The translations under genes were made by a program, and so were the position numbers. Positions 37,191 to 47,491 of a stretch of 64,000 nucleotides of DNA are shown here, one piece after another. The stretch covers positions 51,339,000 through 51,402,999 of the forward strand of contig CM074185.1 in assembly GCA_037179385.1 (NCBI GenBank), in the 5' to 3' direction. This DNA is from Holothuria scabra (Eukaryota; Echinodermata; Holothuroidea; Aspidochirotida; Holothuriidae). Positions within the stretch are counted from its first letter, which is position 1. The number at the start of each line of letters is the position of its first letter. The notes below the pieces were generated by a model, which made no database searches, was not told where the DNA came from, and saw only the letters and a program-made list of their open reading frames with translations.

Positions 37191-38790
37191 TTAATCTACT
37201 AGTAGTCTATCCTTTTCCATGAATGAACCGTTAGAATTATGTGACAACAATGTTTTTACTGAATTGTAATTCTTGGGCTGTACCCATTGCTTTACCCAAA
37301 GATATGAGATATTTAAAAGGTAAAACAGAGTTTGTTTTCAAAGTTTCCATGAGTTTAATAATTTCTGCAACACAATCATACATTGAGTTAAAGCCAAAAA
37401 TGATCTGTCATCATGTTCTGACGTTTAGATTGGTCACCGTATGGATGAAGCTGTCTAGTCTAACACAATTAAATTTTTTTCTGATTTGAATAACCTCTTC
37501 AGTGTCTTTTGATTCTTGTAAATAATCAGAGAAAAAAGGAAAAACAAAGCGATGGAACACAGGGTTAATATTCGCTTTCAAACTCTGATTTCCCCTTGAA
37601 ATGTAAGGGAATGTACATGGAAGAGAAAGAGGAAGTAGGGTATATTATATTTAAGTTTTTGAGCTGTTTAACGTTTCTAGATAAGTTTAGGGAGACTGCT
37701 CTTAATTGTCCTTTACGCATTGGCGTCGAACTCAGTTCCGGCAAACTCCCATTGGCATCAGAGTCAGAAAATGTCAGAGTAGCTCGCATTGTACAACATG
37801 CACAGGAGACTGCTCTGATCACAAACAATGTCCTTGCAAGCTCACGAAGGAGATTTGCATCTGCACAATAAGAAGCTTACGGCAGTTTGCGAAGAAGGTA
37901 AATTGAGCCTTACAGTGAAAACAGAGTGTACATTCTGACTTAAGTTTTCATCTGCCTATGTTGTGATGTCCCACTTGAAAATCAGTGCGTTGAAACTACT
38001 TGTTGATGTTTCACTTGTCTAAACTCGTAATTTACAGTTGTATACCTTATAGGTTCGTCAACTAGATCCTGGAAAAACTTGTCCACCATCCACCAGGGAC
38101 TGGCGTCACTCGAGTGGGGTGGCACAGGGGGAAATTGCCCCTATGGAAAAAAACATATCGTTTTACCCCCATTAATTTAGGCAGATTAAAAAACAAAAGT
38201 CAGAATAAACATAATACTACATTGTGGTAGTCCAATAGACATATAACTTTTAGGGCCTTCAGAAAACGTCAGTGTTAGTGTACGTGCGTGTCCCTGTGAG
38301 TGTGTACACGTTTGCTTGGGTGTGAGTGTAGTGTTCGCTCCCGTTCGTAGGGTGGATTGCTTACAGGCGATTCAAGTGTGGGGCACGTTCCAGGGATTGA
38401 CAGGCTGTTGCCCCCACCTTTCACAATCAAGATCAATGTCTTGCTCCAAAATGATGTTATGATGGGGTCAACATACTTCCTCCAGACTCTACGTTGCTGC
38501 AAGTTTATTTTTGATCATGCATTTCTTAAAGTGGAGGGCGCAATTTCCAAAAACATGGTAAGCATTTCTGGCAATGTTTTCCTGGAGCTCTGATAGCCTT
38601 GTTGTCCAATCGCCGCAAAAATAACAGTTAAATGCTCACGATAATTTTAGCTGTATTGCATGCATTTTTAAAGTGTTTAGTCCACCAGTCTACCTATTTA
38701 GAGTGTAAAGCCAGGGAGTAACCAGGAATCTGTCTCAACAGCTCCCTCCTGCAGTGGAGTGTGCCCGTGGGGATGGGGTAGAATAGTTAG
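37191..38790. other. no gene seen
   Basis: Non-coding. The overlapping frames at 37,565-37,906 on both strands are open for up to 91 codons without a domain. A hAT-like left end may begin near 38,096 (CAGGGACTGGCGTCACTCG). Confidence 0.4.
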
Positions 38791-38866
38791 TTAGATGGAG
38801 TTTTACGGCCCAGTTTCCAACCTTTGGTTCAAGTCGAGCCGGCCACGGCGTTTTTCCAGTTGTGGC
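38791..38866 (-). mobile_element. tRNA-derived SINE tail, minus strand
   Basis: TTAGATGGAGTTTTACGGCC, then CAGTTTCCAACC, TTGGTTCAAGTCGAGC and TTTTTCCAGTTGTGGC is the inverse of the SINE 3' body at 43,700-43,790. It is 5'-truncated and followed by a 17-base G tract (38,873-38,889). Confidence 0.65.
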
Positions 38867-39306
38867 ATATGCGGGGGGGGGGGGGGGGGTAGAAACACGT
38901 TTGTTGAGTCACCAGATAGCAGAAGTTAGGTTCAGTGTACAGCAAGCAGTGTTGCTGGAAGTAAATCTGTTAAACTTTCAAAACTGGTGCTTGATATTTT
39001 GAGGAGAGAAAACTACTGCTTGAGTTGTCAACTTGTCAGGATAGACTGAAAGGACTGACAGGGATTAAAAGTCGGTCTTGTTTTTAACGTTCATGGTCTT
39101 ACGGAATTCTTCCTCTCAGTGAAAGGTGGTCTTTTGGCCCAACCCTACATGCGCAATTATACTAGCATCAGTCGTGCGGGCCAATTAAAGGAGTGATAGT
39201 GAGATTCTGTACTCAATCGTTCTCATCAAAAAACAATACAACCTCAATATGTATTTTTAGGTCTACCCACAGTTGAGAATGAAAGTGGAATCTGTTTCAT
39301 AAACCA

Positions 39307-39446
39307 ATTTCCAAATAGCAATTACAATGAATTGTAGGATAGAGTTTTGGGTGTACGTCAATTTTCACCACAGTAAAATGCCATTGACAAAAATGACAAA
39401 CCCCAAAACTCTATCCCACAATCCTTTGTAATTGCTGTTTGGAAAT
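39307..39446. repeat. 140-bp inverted repeat
   Basis: Arms of 45 bp (39,307-39,351 and 39,402-39,446) differ at about five positions. The outer word is ATTTCCAAA and the inner word is GATAGAGTTTTGGG. A foldback MITE is likely. Non-coding. Confidence 0.75.
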
Positions 39447-41886
39447 ATAGGTCTATAGGGATCCCATACATACCGTACTGCATGCATGAGCCCTAGCGTT
39501 GACGGTGTGCCAGGTTCTCTTAGACTTAAAAAAAAAACAAATTACAGTAATGCATGTAATTAATCAGGGGATTGGGGGTTATTTATCCACAGCATTCAGC
39601 TAACTATCCGGCACCTCAATATATAGACAATACCATCTATAAACTACAGACTCTGTTAACACTATTTAAGTGGAAACTGTGGGTTATTGCACCTCATGAT
39701 TAAGTACCAGAGTAAAATTAATTATAAAGTCTTCTGCTACTTGTATAATCACATTTGTTCCCCATAATTTAGTTAAAAATAGTGCTCTTTAGTAGGGCTG
39801 TTTATACTTATAGTGAGACCACAAATACATGCACTGCAAGCAAAGGGTAATTGCAAAATCGCCATGAAAAAATTAAAAAAATCCCATGCGGACTTGCTTT
39901 TGAATGACAACTATCAAATCCACTGGGGAATTACGTAAACCTTACCCATCACTGTAGGCCCTCCGTTTAAATCTTCGGTTTCCGAAGGAAAATACATTAT
40001 TTGTCTGATTGCAGGCCCGGTGTTGAGGAAGTAGCTGCGTTACGTTACCAGGCTTCTCAATGTATATCTTCTAGTGACAATTTCAAGGGGTTTACTTTCC
40101 CCTGTCCGGTAGTCTCACCAGAGCTTTCCACAGCCCCTTATAGAACACTCGCATAATGCGCAGCCTGAATTTGGACATCTATTCATTTCGCGGTCGCCCC
40201 GATTGATCCTCTCTACAATCATTATCCCTAGGCTAAGTCAGTTTTATCCGTGGTCTTTGGTATATACACGCCATATTCAGTATCTCAAATTTTGTCTCGA
40301 AGCCTTTGCCTTGGCCTGGGCCTATTATATACCTTCCTATTGTAATTGTTCGAGGGAATAGCGGATGCTTCTATTTGCTCGATATTCACAGGAGACCAAC
40401 CTTGTCGCCTTAGCTAACATTGCCATTGATTTTCTCATTCTTTTAAGAGAAACTATTCAACCTATTTAAAAGAAAACACTACACCCATCAATACTTCGTA
40501 CAATAGAAATTTTACTTCAAATTGGTATCGCATATAGCGCTAATGACAGGAAAGTTTGATTGTTTATTTAAAAGTGTAATTGGTGGGTAAAAAGTGAGCC
40601 ATGCATGAACAATATGATGAACTAGTTATAAATAGTAGGCTACAAATTAAAGCCGTCGTCACCTTCGGGTGGACCAGTTCCATCGAGTGTTTTCAGTGCA
40701 TATAGGTCTTTAATTTAAGTATACTTCAAGTACAAAAAATCAAAGTGCATTCTGAAAAGCTGGAAAAATTTTTACAGTTCAGCTAGGATATTCTTGAATC
40801 GAGATATGAAATGTTAAAAAAGAAAGAAATACATAGATTATACGTTGAGTAGTGCAACAATGATATCACAAATTATTACGCAACGTACCATTTTAGTTTG
40901 AGAGAATAAACGTCAACATTTTATTTCTCAGCTCAAGAATGTCCGATGAAAGTAGGTAATTAGATTGTTAGAATGCATTCTTCATGCTGTTAAATATGTT
41001 TTTGAAGTTTGACCTCAGGTACACTTATTTTATATTATGAACCGAGGATGGGCAAAATATATCAACTAATAAAAAGAATGTTTATTGTCTAAATTACATC
41101 TACGCTGCCCTCTCCTACATGTATAAGTTTAAGAAGGCTCGGTCCTTTTTCCTTTCCCATTTTTCGAAAATTTTCCCATGGGAGAATAATAGACAAATCG
41201 TGTTTGGGAATGGGTTGTGAGGGTAATCAGCATAAGTACTGTAACTAGACAGCAACCAAAGAATTTTGAAATTCGACCACACCCCCTTTACCTCAAAATG
41301 AAACTTCTAGTTATTTTTCATAATGTTGACATTGGAATACGAAAGACCGTGCTTGCTTCAATTTATCCCGTACAACAAACCCTACCCCCTTGTCTAACCC
41401 TAATCTTGATCTTGGAACGAATTAATAAAGACCAGAGGGATCGAATTGCCTTGTAGCTGCAATCACGCGATTTTTAGCGCCTAACCGAACTGCTTCGTGA
41501 CATTGTATAATAACCCAAGTGGGGTCAATAAAATTTCCTTTTTCAAAGGTAATGTGAGTTCTGTGGAAAATCCACCTTCTCTATATCATGCACATGCTAT
41601 ATACAGCATATAGATCTCTCAAATCCGGACGGTGATGCTGGTACAAAATTTGGTATAGGTTTGTAAAGAAAAAACAGATTTCCAATATTTACCTCAGGCT
41701 CAACCCAGCTTGACAAGTGAATCATCTAGCGTAGTAAGATGAATATGAGTAAACACTCATATCAAAGTCAGTCCAGCAAGGAAAAAAAAAACGAGGAAAA
41801 GCAACGGGATCGTGATGAAGTATACATTTTATTGAGTTCCAATTAAATGCGGGGAAAATGTTACTTCTGGATGATTTTTTCATGTC
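39447..41886. other. no gene seen
   Basis: Non-coding AT-rich sequence. No exon or repeat boundary recognised. Confidence 0.45.
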
Positions 41887-42201
41887 TTTAAAGGCAGTCA
41901 ACCCTCATCTTCAAACTACAATTTTTGTACGGTAGTCTAATTAAGGAAATTATCAATTTGGTACAACTAGGCTTTGATTGACAACAAGTTAAAGAAATGA
42001 CAGATTACTGAAGCCCCGAATACACGGCATGTACTCTACTGAGTATTTTTCTTACACATTGGGGGCCGGGTCCTATACCCACCCTGAAAATCTGAATAAT
42101 AAAATGAGATTGCATGTATCTGTTTGAAAGAGGACTGATGAGGTTTAGACGTTTGTGGGAGGGGCTTCAATGGGAGAATTTTAAATGTTTGGAATGAGGG
42201 G
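41887..42201. repeat. ~300-bp TIR repeat, copy 3
   Basis: It starts TTTAAAGGCAGTCAACCCTC and shares GCATGTAC, AATAAAATGAGATTG, GTGGGAGGGGCTTCA and GGGAGAATT with the copies at 1,808 and 17,400, in order. It ends near GGAATGAGGGGATAAAG. It is the most diverged of the three. Confidence 0.55.
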
Positions 42202-42680
42202 ATAAAGAATCAAATTTTTATATATGGGAGACAGCTCAAGAGGGAAGATTCTGCTTCGAAGAAGGTTCAATAGGTGTCATTAATGCATAACATTGGAGTG
42301 AACATCGTGGCATTTATGTTCTCAATGGTCTCTGAGAACTGGTCTTTTGCTGCTGGCTTTTTTTATCCTGCACTCATCTTGTCGGTTCAGAACAGGTTCA
42401 CTACTATATTTTGATATGTTCAGCCTCGCTTCCCTAACGCATCATGGCATCATGATTAAATATTTGGACAATTTTTGTCTTCGGTCTCACACCATGGCTT
42501 CCCTCCGTGTGAAAGTGTGCTGCCGACTTTGATGATCTGTTTGATTACAAGTCCCAGTGTAAATTGAAGTCACCAAACCTTCTAGATGTTTCACCAAATT
42601 TGGGTGCTTGCACTCTATCCCTGAAAAAGTATGTCCCCCCGGCTGCTTAGTAGCTATACTTACTTTTCTTACAGGCCCGA

Positions 42681-42786
42681 GGAATGTCATTTCTGGCTGT
42701 CTGAGGGGTCGCGAATTTCAAAATTTTCTGTACGCTCCGCGACAACTGAAGGTGGCTCTCCGTTTAAATAGTCTTTCGAGCAAGAC
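42681..42786 (+). repeat. core module, solo copy
   Basis: GAGGAATGTCATTTCTGGC, TGTCTGAGGGGTC, AAAATTTTCTGTACGCTCC, GCGACAACTGAAGGTGGC, then TCCGTTTAAATAGTC. Well preserved and outside any delimited element. Confidence 0.65.
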
Positions 42787-42789
42787 TTC

Positions 42790-43520
42790 ATATTTCAGGC
42801 GGGAAATCATTGACCTGCGCGGTATCAAATGCTTTACACCTATCATTAGATACCGAGTTCAACCTTGTCTGTGTAGATGGATTCTTTAGTTAGTATTGAA
42901 GTGCCAAGATGTTATCAATGCTCAATGTTTGCAGAGGGCATAGATAAGCATATACTGGACTAATTGTTGTCTAGTGTAGCATGTCTGGCAAAAAACGAAT
43001 ATTTCCACCCTTTTCAGTGAGCAGTTTCATTTGAAAAAAAAAAATGTTTTATGGAATTTAATTTTTTATTTAAAAGAATTCGTTCGTCCTCGTAGAAAAC
43101 AGAGAAAATTTAGCATCAAAATGTACCTTTTGGTCATTGGGGTAGGGTGAGGTGTGTAGTCCAAAAATCCCCCCCCCCCTTTCATATTGCTTTCTACGCT
43201 TCTGTCTAGTCCCTTCCACAACTCATCCTTATCCAGACATAAACCTATAGCTTGTTGTTTCAGAGCATACCCTGGTGAGCATACCAAGATCCATGTGTTA
43301 CACACATATCTCAGTACATGATATAACATAACATATAATAGGTTAAAAGGCAAAGGAGGGCTAAAAAGGCCCTGTAAGATGGGCCTGTAACCCAGAACCC
43401 CCCGGAAAACAAAAAGCAAACCACTAACACCCAAAGAGCCCAAAAGATTAGATTCTGTCACATATGTAGGCCTATAATACGAGCTACCGTACTCTACATT
43501 TTAATTGGATGTCAATGAGG
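42790..43520. other. no gene seen
   Basis: The 131-codon minus-strand frame (43,066-43,461) crosses a C11 tract (43,169-43,179) and has no domain, so I do not call it. Confidence 0.45.
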
Positions 43521-43795
43521 ACCGCGTGCTTGGTCGGACATTAAGAGCATCCGCCTCTCATGCATAAGGCCCGGGTTCTATTCGCAGGTCGAGTCATATC
43601 GAAGACCCGGGTTCTATTCCCAGGTCGAGTCATATCAAAGACTCTAAAAAAGGAACCTAGTGCCGTTGTGCGTTATGCCCCGCATAAGCAATTGAGTAGG
43701 GAAAACAAGCCAGTGAACCACAAGTGGAAAAAAGGCCGTGGTCGACTCGACTTGAACCAATAGGTTGGAACTCGGCCGTATATATCCATCTTAAT
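43521..43795 (+). mobile_element. tRNA-derived SINE, most complete copy
   Basis: A tRNA-like head (ACCGCGTGCTTGGTCGGAC, B-box region CCGGGTTCTATTCGCAGG) is followed by the SINE body: GGAACCTAGTGCCGTTGTG, GTAGGGAAAACAAGCCAGTG, GTGGTCGACTCGACTTG and CCAATAGGTTGGAACTCGG, ending near ATCCATCTTAATAAC. A 36-bp tandem duplication covers the B box and linker (units 43,570-43,605 and 43,606-43,641). Pol III transcription from the A and B boxes is what the family would use. Nothing in it is coding, and the 67-codon frame across it is chance. Confidence 0.75.
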
Positions 43796-43799
43796 AACT

Positions 43800-44317
43800 A
43801 ACAAATTGATGTAAATGAAAGAAATGTCCCGGTGGGAACTGAGAATATCTCTCAAATTGTAGGTTACGTTGACGAATGTCCGCCCTTAAGATATTTTGTA
43901 TGTTGTTACTAGAAAACTCGCCGTTCCTTACCCATGAAATAAAGTGAAACATTCAGTCTACAAAGGCTAAGTCTCCTGCATACTCATCCATATTTGACTT
44001 TGTATTGGGTCCATCCGGCCCTCGATACTAAACAATGAACGGAAGGGACTCTACGTGCCAATTTATACCTAAATGCCGTAGACTAGTGGTTGAAGACACA
44101 ATTATGCTCTAGTCCGCCTGGGAGGTGCTTCTTCGCGTATTTCCTCCGTGTAAAACATATACTGTGGTGAGTAGAATAAAAACCATGTTGTACCCTTTAC
44201 TTGTAGGATGTGTAGGGAGCCTTAATCCTACACTGTAATTAAATAAATGTAACCCAATAAGCGAGTACGGTAATTTGCTGACAGATGAGAACGTCACAAA
44301 TCCGTCTGTGCGTATAT
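43800..44317. other. no gene seen
   Basis: Non-coding spacer. Confidence 0.4.
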
Positions 44318-45496
44318 CAGCCGTGTAGCCAGGATTTTGTCATGGATGGGAGTGGAGTCAGTGGCGTCACCAGACATTTCATTCTGGGGGGCACTGAGGG
44401 GGCACAACGATTTTATGGGGGGGGGGGGCATATAGACTCCACTCATAGCGCCGGAGCGAAGCGCGAGGCTCAACGGGTGGGGTCCAGGCTCCAGGGTTTT
44501 AACGTGTTTTTGAGGTATTAAAGGCGTTATTTAAGGGTAATTTTATTGACTTAACACTGGTCTAAAAGTTACCTCCAGGGTAACTTTCAAGTAAGACTTT
44601 CGGTAAAAAAAACCCACTGATTCAACTACCAAGAGCGGATCCGGCTGACATTTTGAAAATGGGGTAGATGATCTATAGAGAAAAAAGTTGATGGGCACTT
44701 CAATGTGAGTTTTGGTCGGGGTCCAGGGGGAGAAGCCCCTGGAAGCTCCTGGGTCTTTAGCGTGTTTGTAAGGTTTTAAAGTTGTTTTTTAAAAGGGTTG
44801 TTTTTACACTGGCCTAAAAATTACTTACAGGGCAATTTCGAGTAAGATTTTATTTTTGATAACAACACAAACTTTAGTGAAACTACTCTCAAGAGCGTAT
44901 CAGGCTGACAATTTGAGGAAGGTGAGCTGCACCGTGATTATAAAGAGAAAGAAATGCAGTTGATGGGCAATTAGATGTGATCCTCTGAAGGAAAAATGTA
45001 GGCTTAATCCTGCTTGAAGGGTTACCTGAGCTGTGCGCCACCTCCACTTGAATTTTGAAAAAAACGAACCCCTCAGACAGCCGGAAATGGCATTTCCAAG
45101 GTTTTTTGTTAAATATATATTTTCATTTATTTTCATTTGGAAAACATGAAAATTTACTGCCTTTTCTTTTCAACAGAGGAATCGAATCCTAAAAAATTCA
45201 TAGTCACACTCTGACTACAGAAGACATATTTTTTTTTGAAAATCTCAAATCTCAGTTGGGAGGGCACACGGGGGGCACACGATTTTCCAGGGGGCACGTG
45301 CCCCCCTGTCCCCCCCTTGGTGACGCCACTGGGTGGAATGGGTGGTGTCATGGGGGAGGGGGTTGGAGCACGACATCAGGGAAAAGTCTAAAGGATAGAG
45401 AGAAAAAAAAACCCCGCTATTTAAGGTGTTTTTTGCATTGCAAGGTTGGGTCATGGGGGGGGGGTCTAACCCAGCCCCCTTGTAGCTACGCCACTG
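44318..45496. mobile_element. hAT-like MITE interrupted by a second element (outer)
   Basis: The left end CAGCCGTGTAGCCAGGATTT and the right end (inverse of CAGTGGCGTAGCTAC) flank a split copy of the 35,435-35,668 family. The right part carries GGGAAAAGTCTAAAGGATAG, ACCCCGCTATTTAAGG and TTTTTGCATTGCAAGG. The flanks GCGTATAT (44,310-44,317) and GCGTGCAT (45,497-45,504) match at six of eight. The gap between its halves is the inner element at 44,359-45,331. Confidence 0.65.
44359..45331. mobile_element. 973-bp hAT-like element nested in the above (inner)
   Basis: It has a perfect 14-bp TIR, CAGTGGCGTCACCA on the left and its inverse at the right end. The flanks AGTGGAGT (44,351-44,358) and GGTGGAAT (45,332-45,339) match at six of eight. 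The interior holds an imperfect ~240-bp tandem duplication (GGGGTCCAGG... TTTAGCGTGTTTTGA-like words near 44,480 and 44,718) and a fragment of the core module on the minus strand near 45,065-45,095. No transposase frame. Confidence 0.75.
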
Positions 45497-46021
45497 GCGT
45501 GCATACAATACTCTCTAAATGTCTAGCCTACTCGATTGAAAATAGGGGTCTTAGACCTACTTTACGGTACATTAAAAGGCCAGTTTTCACACCAAAAAGA
45601 TTATCTAGAATCCAAAACTACAGCTTGTGATCAAGCTCCTTATGCAGTATATGGATGGACTAAGAAAAATTATTTCAAAAAATTTTCATGTAAACTCACT
45701 AATTTTGGATTAGGGAAGTGGTTGTGTTTATCCCGACGATTGGAAGAATGTGCGCAGGTGCATAGCCAAGTTCTAATTACCGAACTCGCTTACTCAATTT
45801 CAGTGGTCGGGCAATCTGTCTTAGTTTGCAGCTTACAAACAATAAGGGCAAAATTTTCAATGAAATCAGTTTCCAACAAGGGCGGATATAAGGAAATTTG
45901 TTTGGGGGAGGGGGAGGGGGGCAAACTCAACTTGAGACCAAGACGTCTCAAATAGTATCAGGGGATGTCGTGCAATAATATTGTTTCGGGGGCATGAGAT
46001 GTGGTGACTGACTGCCCGAAA

Positions 46022-46117
46022 GACTATCTAAGCGGGTCGCCACCATTGGTTGGCGCGGAGCGTACAGAAAAATTTGAAAAATAGCGACCTCTCAGATAGC
46101 CGGAAATTGCATTTGCC
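46022..46117 (-). repeat. core module, minus strand
   Basis: Read on the minus strand: GCAATTTCCGGCTATCTGAG, AGGTCGC, TTTTTCTGTACGCTCCGCGC, CAACCAATGGTGGCGACC, then GCTTAGATAGTC. One of the best preserved copies. A hAT-like left end (AAGGGCGGATATAAGG near 45,882, followed by G-rich sequence) lies upstream. Confidence 0.65.
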
Positions 46118-46975
46118 ATGCAGGCTTGTAAGTAGAATTTAAGCAGTCGTTATTTTGATCTTTCCTTTGCAATAAAATCTTTATTTTAATTAAAAGAAAA
46201 TCAAATTGCTAAATGATCAGAAAATCACCAGAAAAAATGCACTGGCTCCTTTACAGGACGATGTGACATTTCATCATTTTCTTTGTCGCAAAGTAAAATC
46301 TCCTTTAGAAAGAATAGACCAGAACCAAATTTTTGTTTAATATGTTAAAGATGAACATATTCTAAGCACTCTGGTGAAGTTTTCATTCATTTCTCATGTT
46401 CTCGAGATATTAGCAACTGAAGTTGACACATTTTCTACAAAAGGTAAACTTGAACCAAGCAGGGGCTATGTCATGTATTCATATTAATGGTCAATGTTTT
46501 GTTTTGTTTTTCATTTATTTTTGATCGTGCTTTTTGATCTTGAATTGATTAGGTATGGTATCTTGTCCTTAAGGCAAATTAAGTTTTTGAACTTCCATTG
46601 CTCAGGATGCACTTATGGTTACAACATATCACAGTTAAATTGTATAAATATGGTGTTAAAGTTTAGAGAAAAACAACTAAACATTTCCATCAATGTGAAT
46701 ACATGACATCACGTCTACTTGTTGCAAGTTCACTCTTTGTAGAAAATATGTCAACTTCAATTCTAATATCTCCAGAATCAAACATGGGACATGAGTAAAA
46801 ATTTCCCCAGTAGGTGATGCCTAGAATATGTTCCTCTTCAAAATATCAAACATAAATTTGTTTTGGACTTTTTTGTTTCAAGGAGCTGCACACCGTTGGA
46901 AATAAATTTAAATCATATCTTTTCGAATCATATTAACTCATTTGACCAGTGGTCGAATGAGCCTGTAAACCTGAA
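46118..46975. other. no gene seen
   Basis: AT-rich non-coding sequence. The frame at 46,494-46,706 has no domain. Confidence 0.4.
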
Positions 46976-47076
46976 CCGGCCACACAGAAGCATTGGTAGC
47001 GCTACCACCACCAATAACAGTACTGATAGTACTGCTATTGGTGCTGGTAGCGCTATATACGCTTCTAGGCGGCCGG
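46976..47076. repeat. 101-bp hairpin
   Basis: 49-bp arms (46,976-47,024 and 47,028-47,076) are separated by three bases. They share CCGGCC at the outside and AGCGCTACCA, CACCAATA and CAGTACT towards the loop. It sits about 370 bp upstream of the LINE. The Ser/Thr/Asn-rich frames on both strands come from the repeat and are not genes. Confidence 0.75.
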
Positions 47077-47447
47077 GACTGGGCTAAAATTTTGATACAA
47101 TTACGTACTGTATCCTTGACAATTAATAACGCATTGGTTTTTACTTTATAAATAATATATGACATTTTTATGAGAGAGAAGTCTGGGATACTTTGCCCAG
47201 ATTAAGAAAAAGGCTACTTTTTATTCATGTCATATCGAATAACGCTATTTTTGGAAAATTGAAGACCATGCTTTGGAAGTGTTTGAGGGGGAAGTACCCC
47301 CCCCCCCCACCACCCCCGTTCCCCTATGGCGAGCCGCTAATGGTTTCCAATTTTTCTCCAATGACAGTTCATAATTATTTCCAATCTCAATATAACCTCC
47401 AGATTTCAATCATGGGTGGAAAAAATCGGAGATTCTGAACCCGTATG

Positions 47448-47491
47448 ATCTCAATACGTTACCCCTCTCATCTCAATACGTTACATCCTCT
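47448..47491 (+). repeat. 22-bp tandem duplication at the LINE 5' junction
   Basis: ATCTCAATACGTTAC occurs at 47,448-47,462 and 47,470-47,484, immediately before the recognisable LINE coding sequence. It could be a by-product of 5' truncation and integration. Confidence 0.5.

Noticed and set aside
43066..43461. 131-codon minus-strand frame
   Set aside because: Crosses a C tract giving poly-Gly, has no domain, and no splice or expression context.
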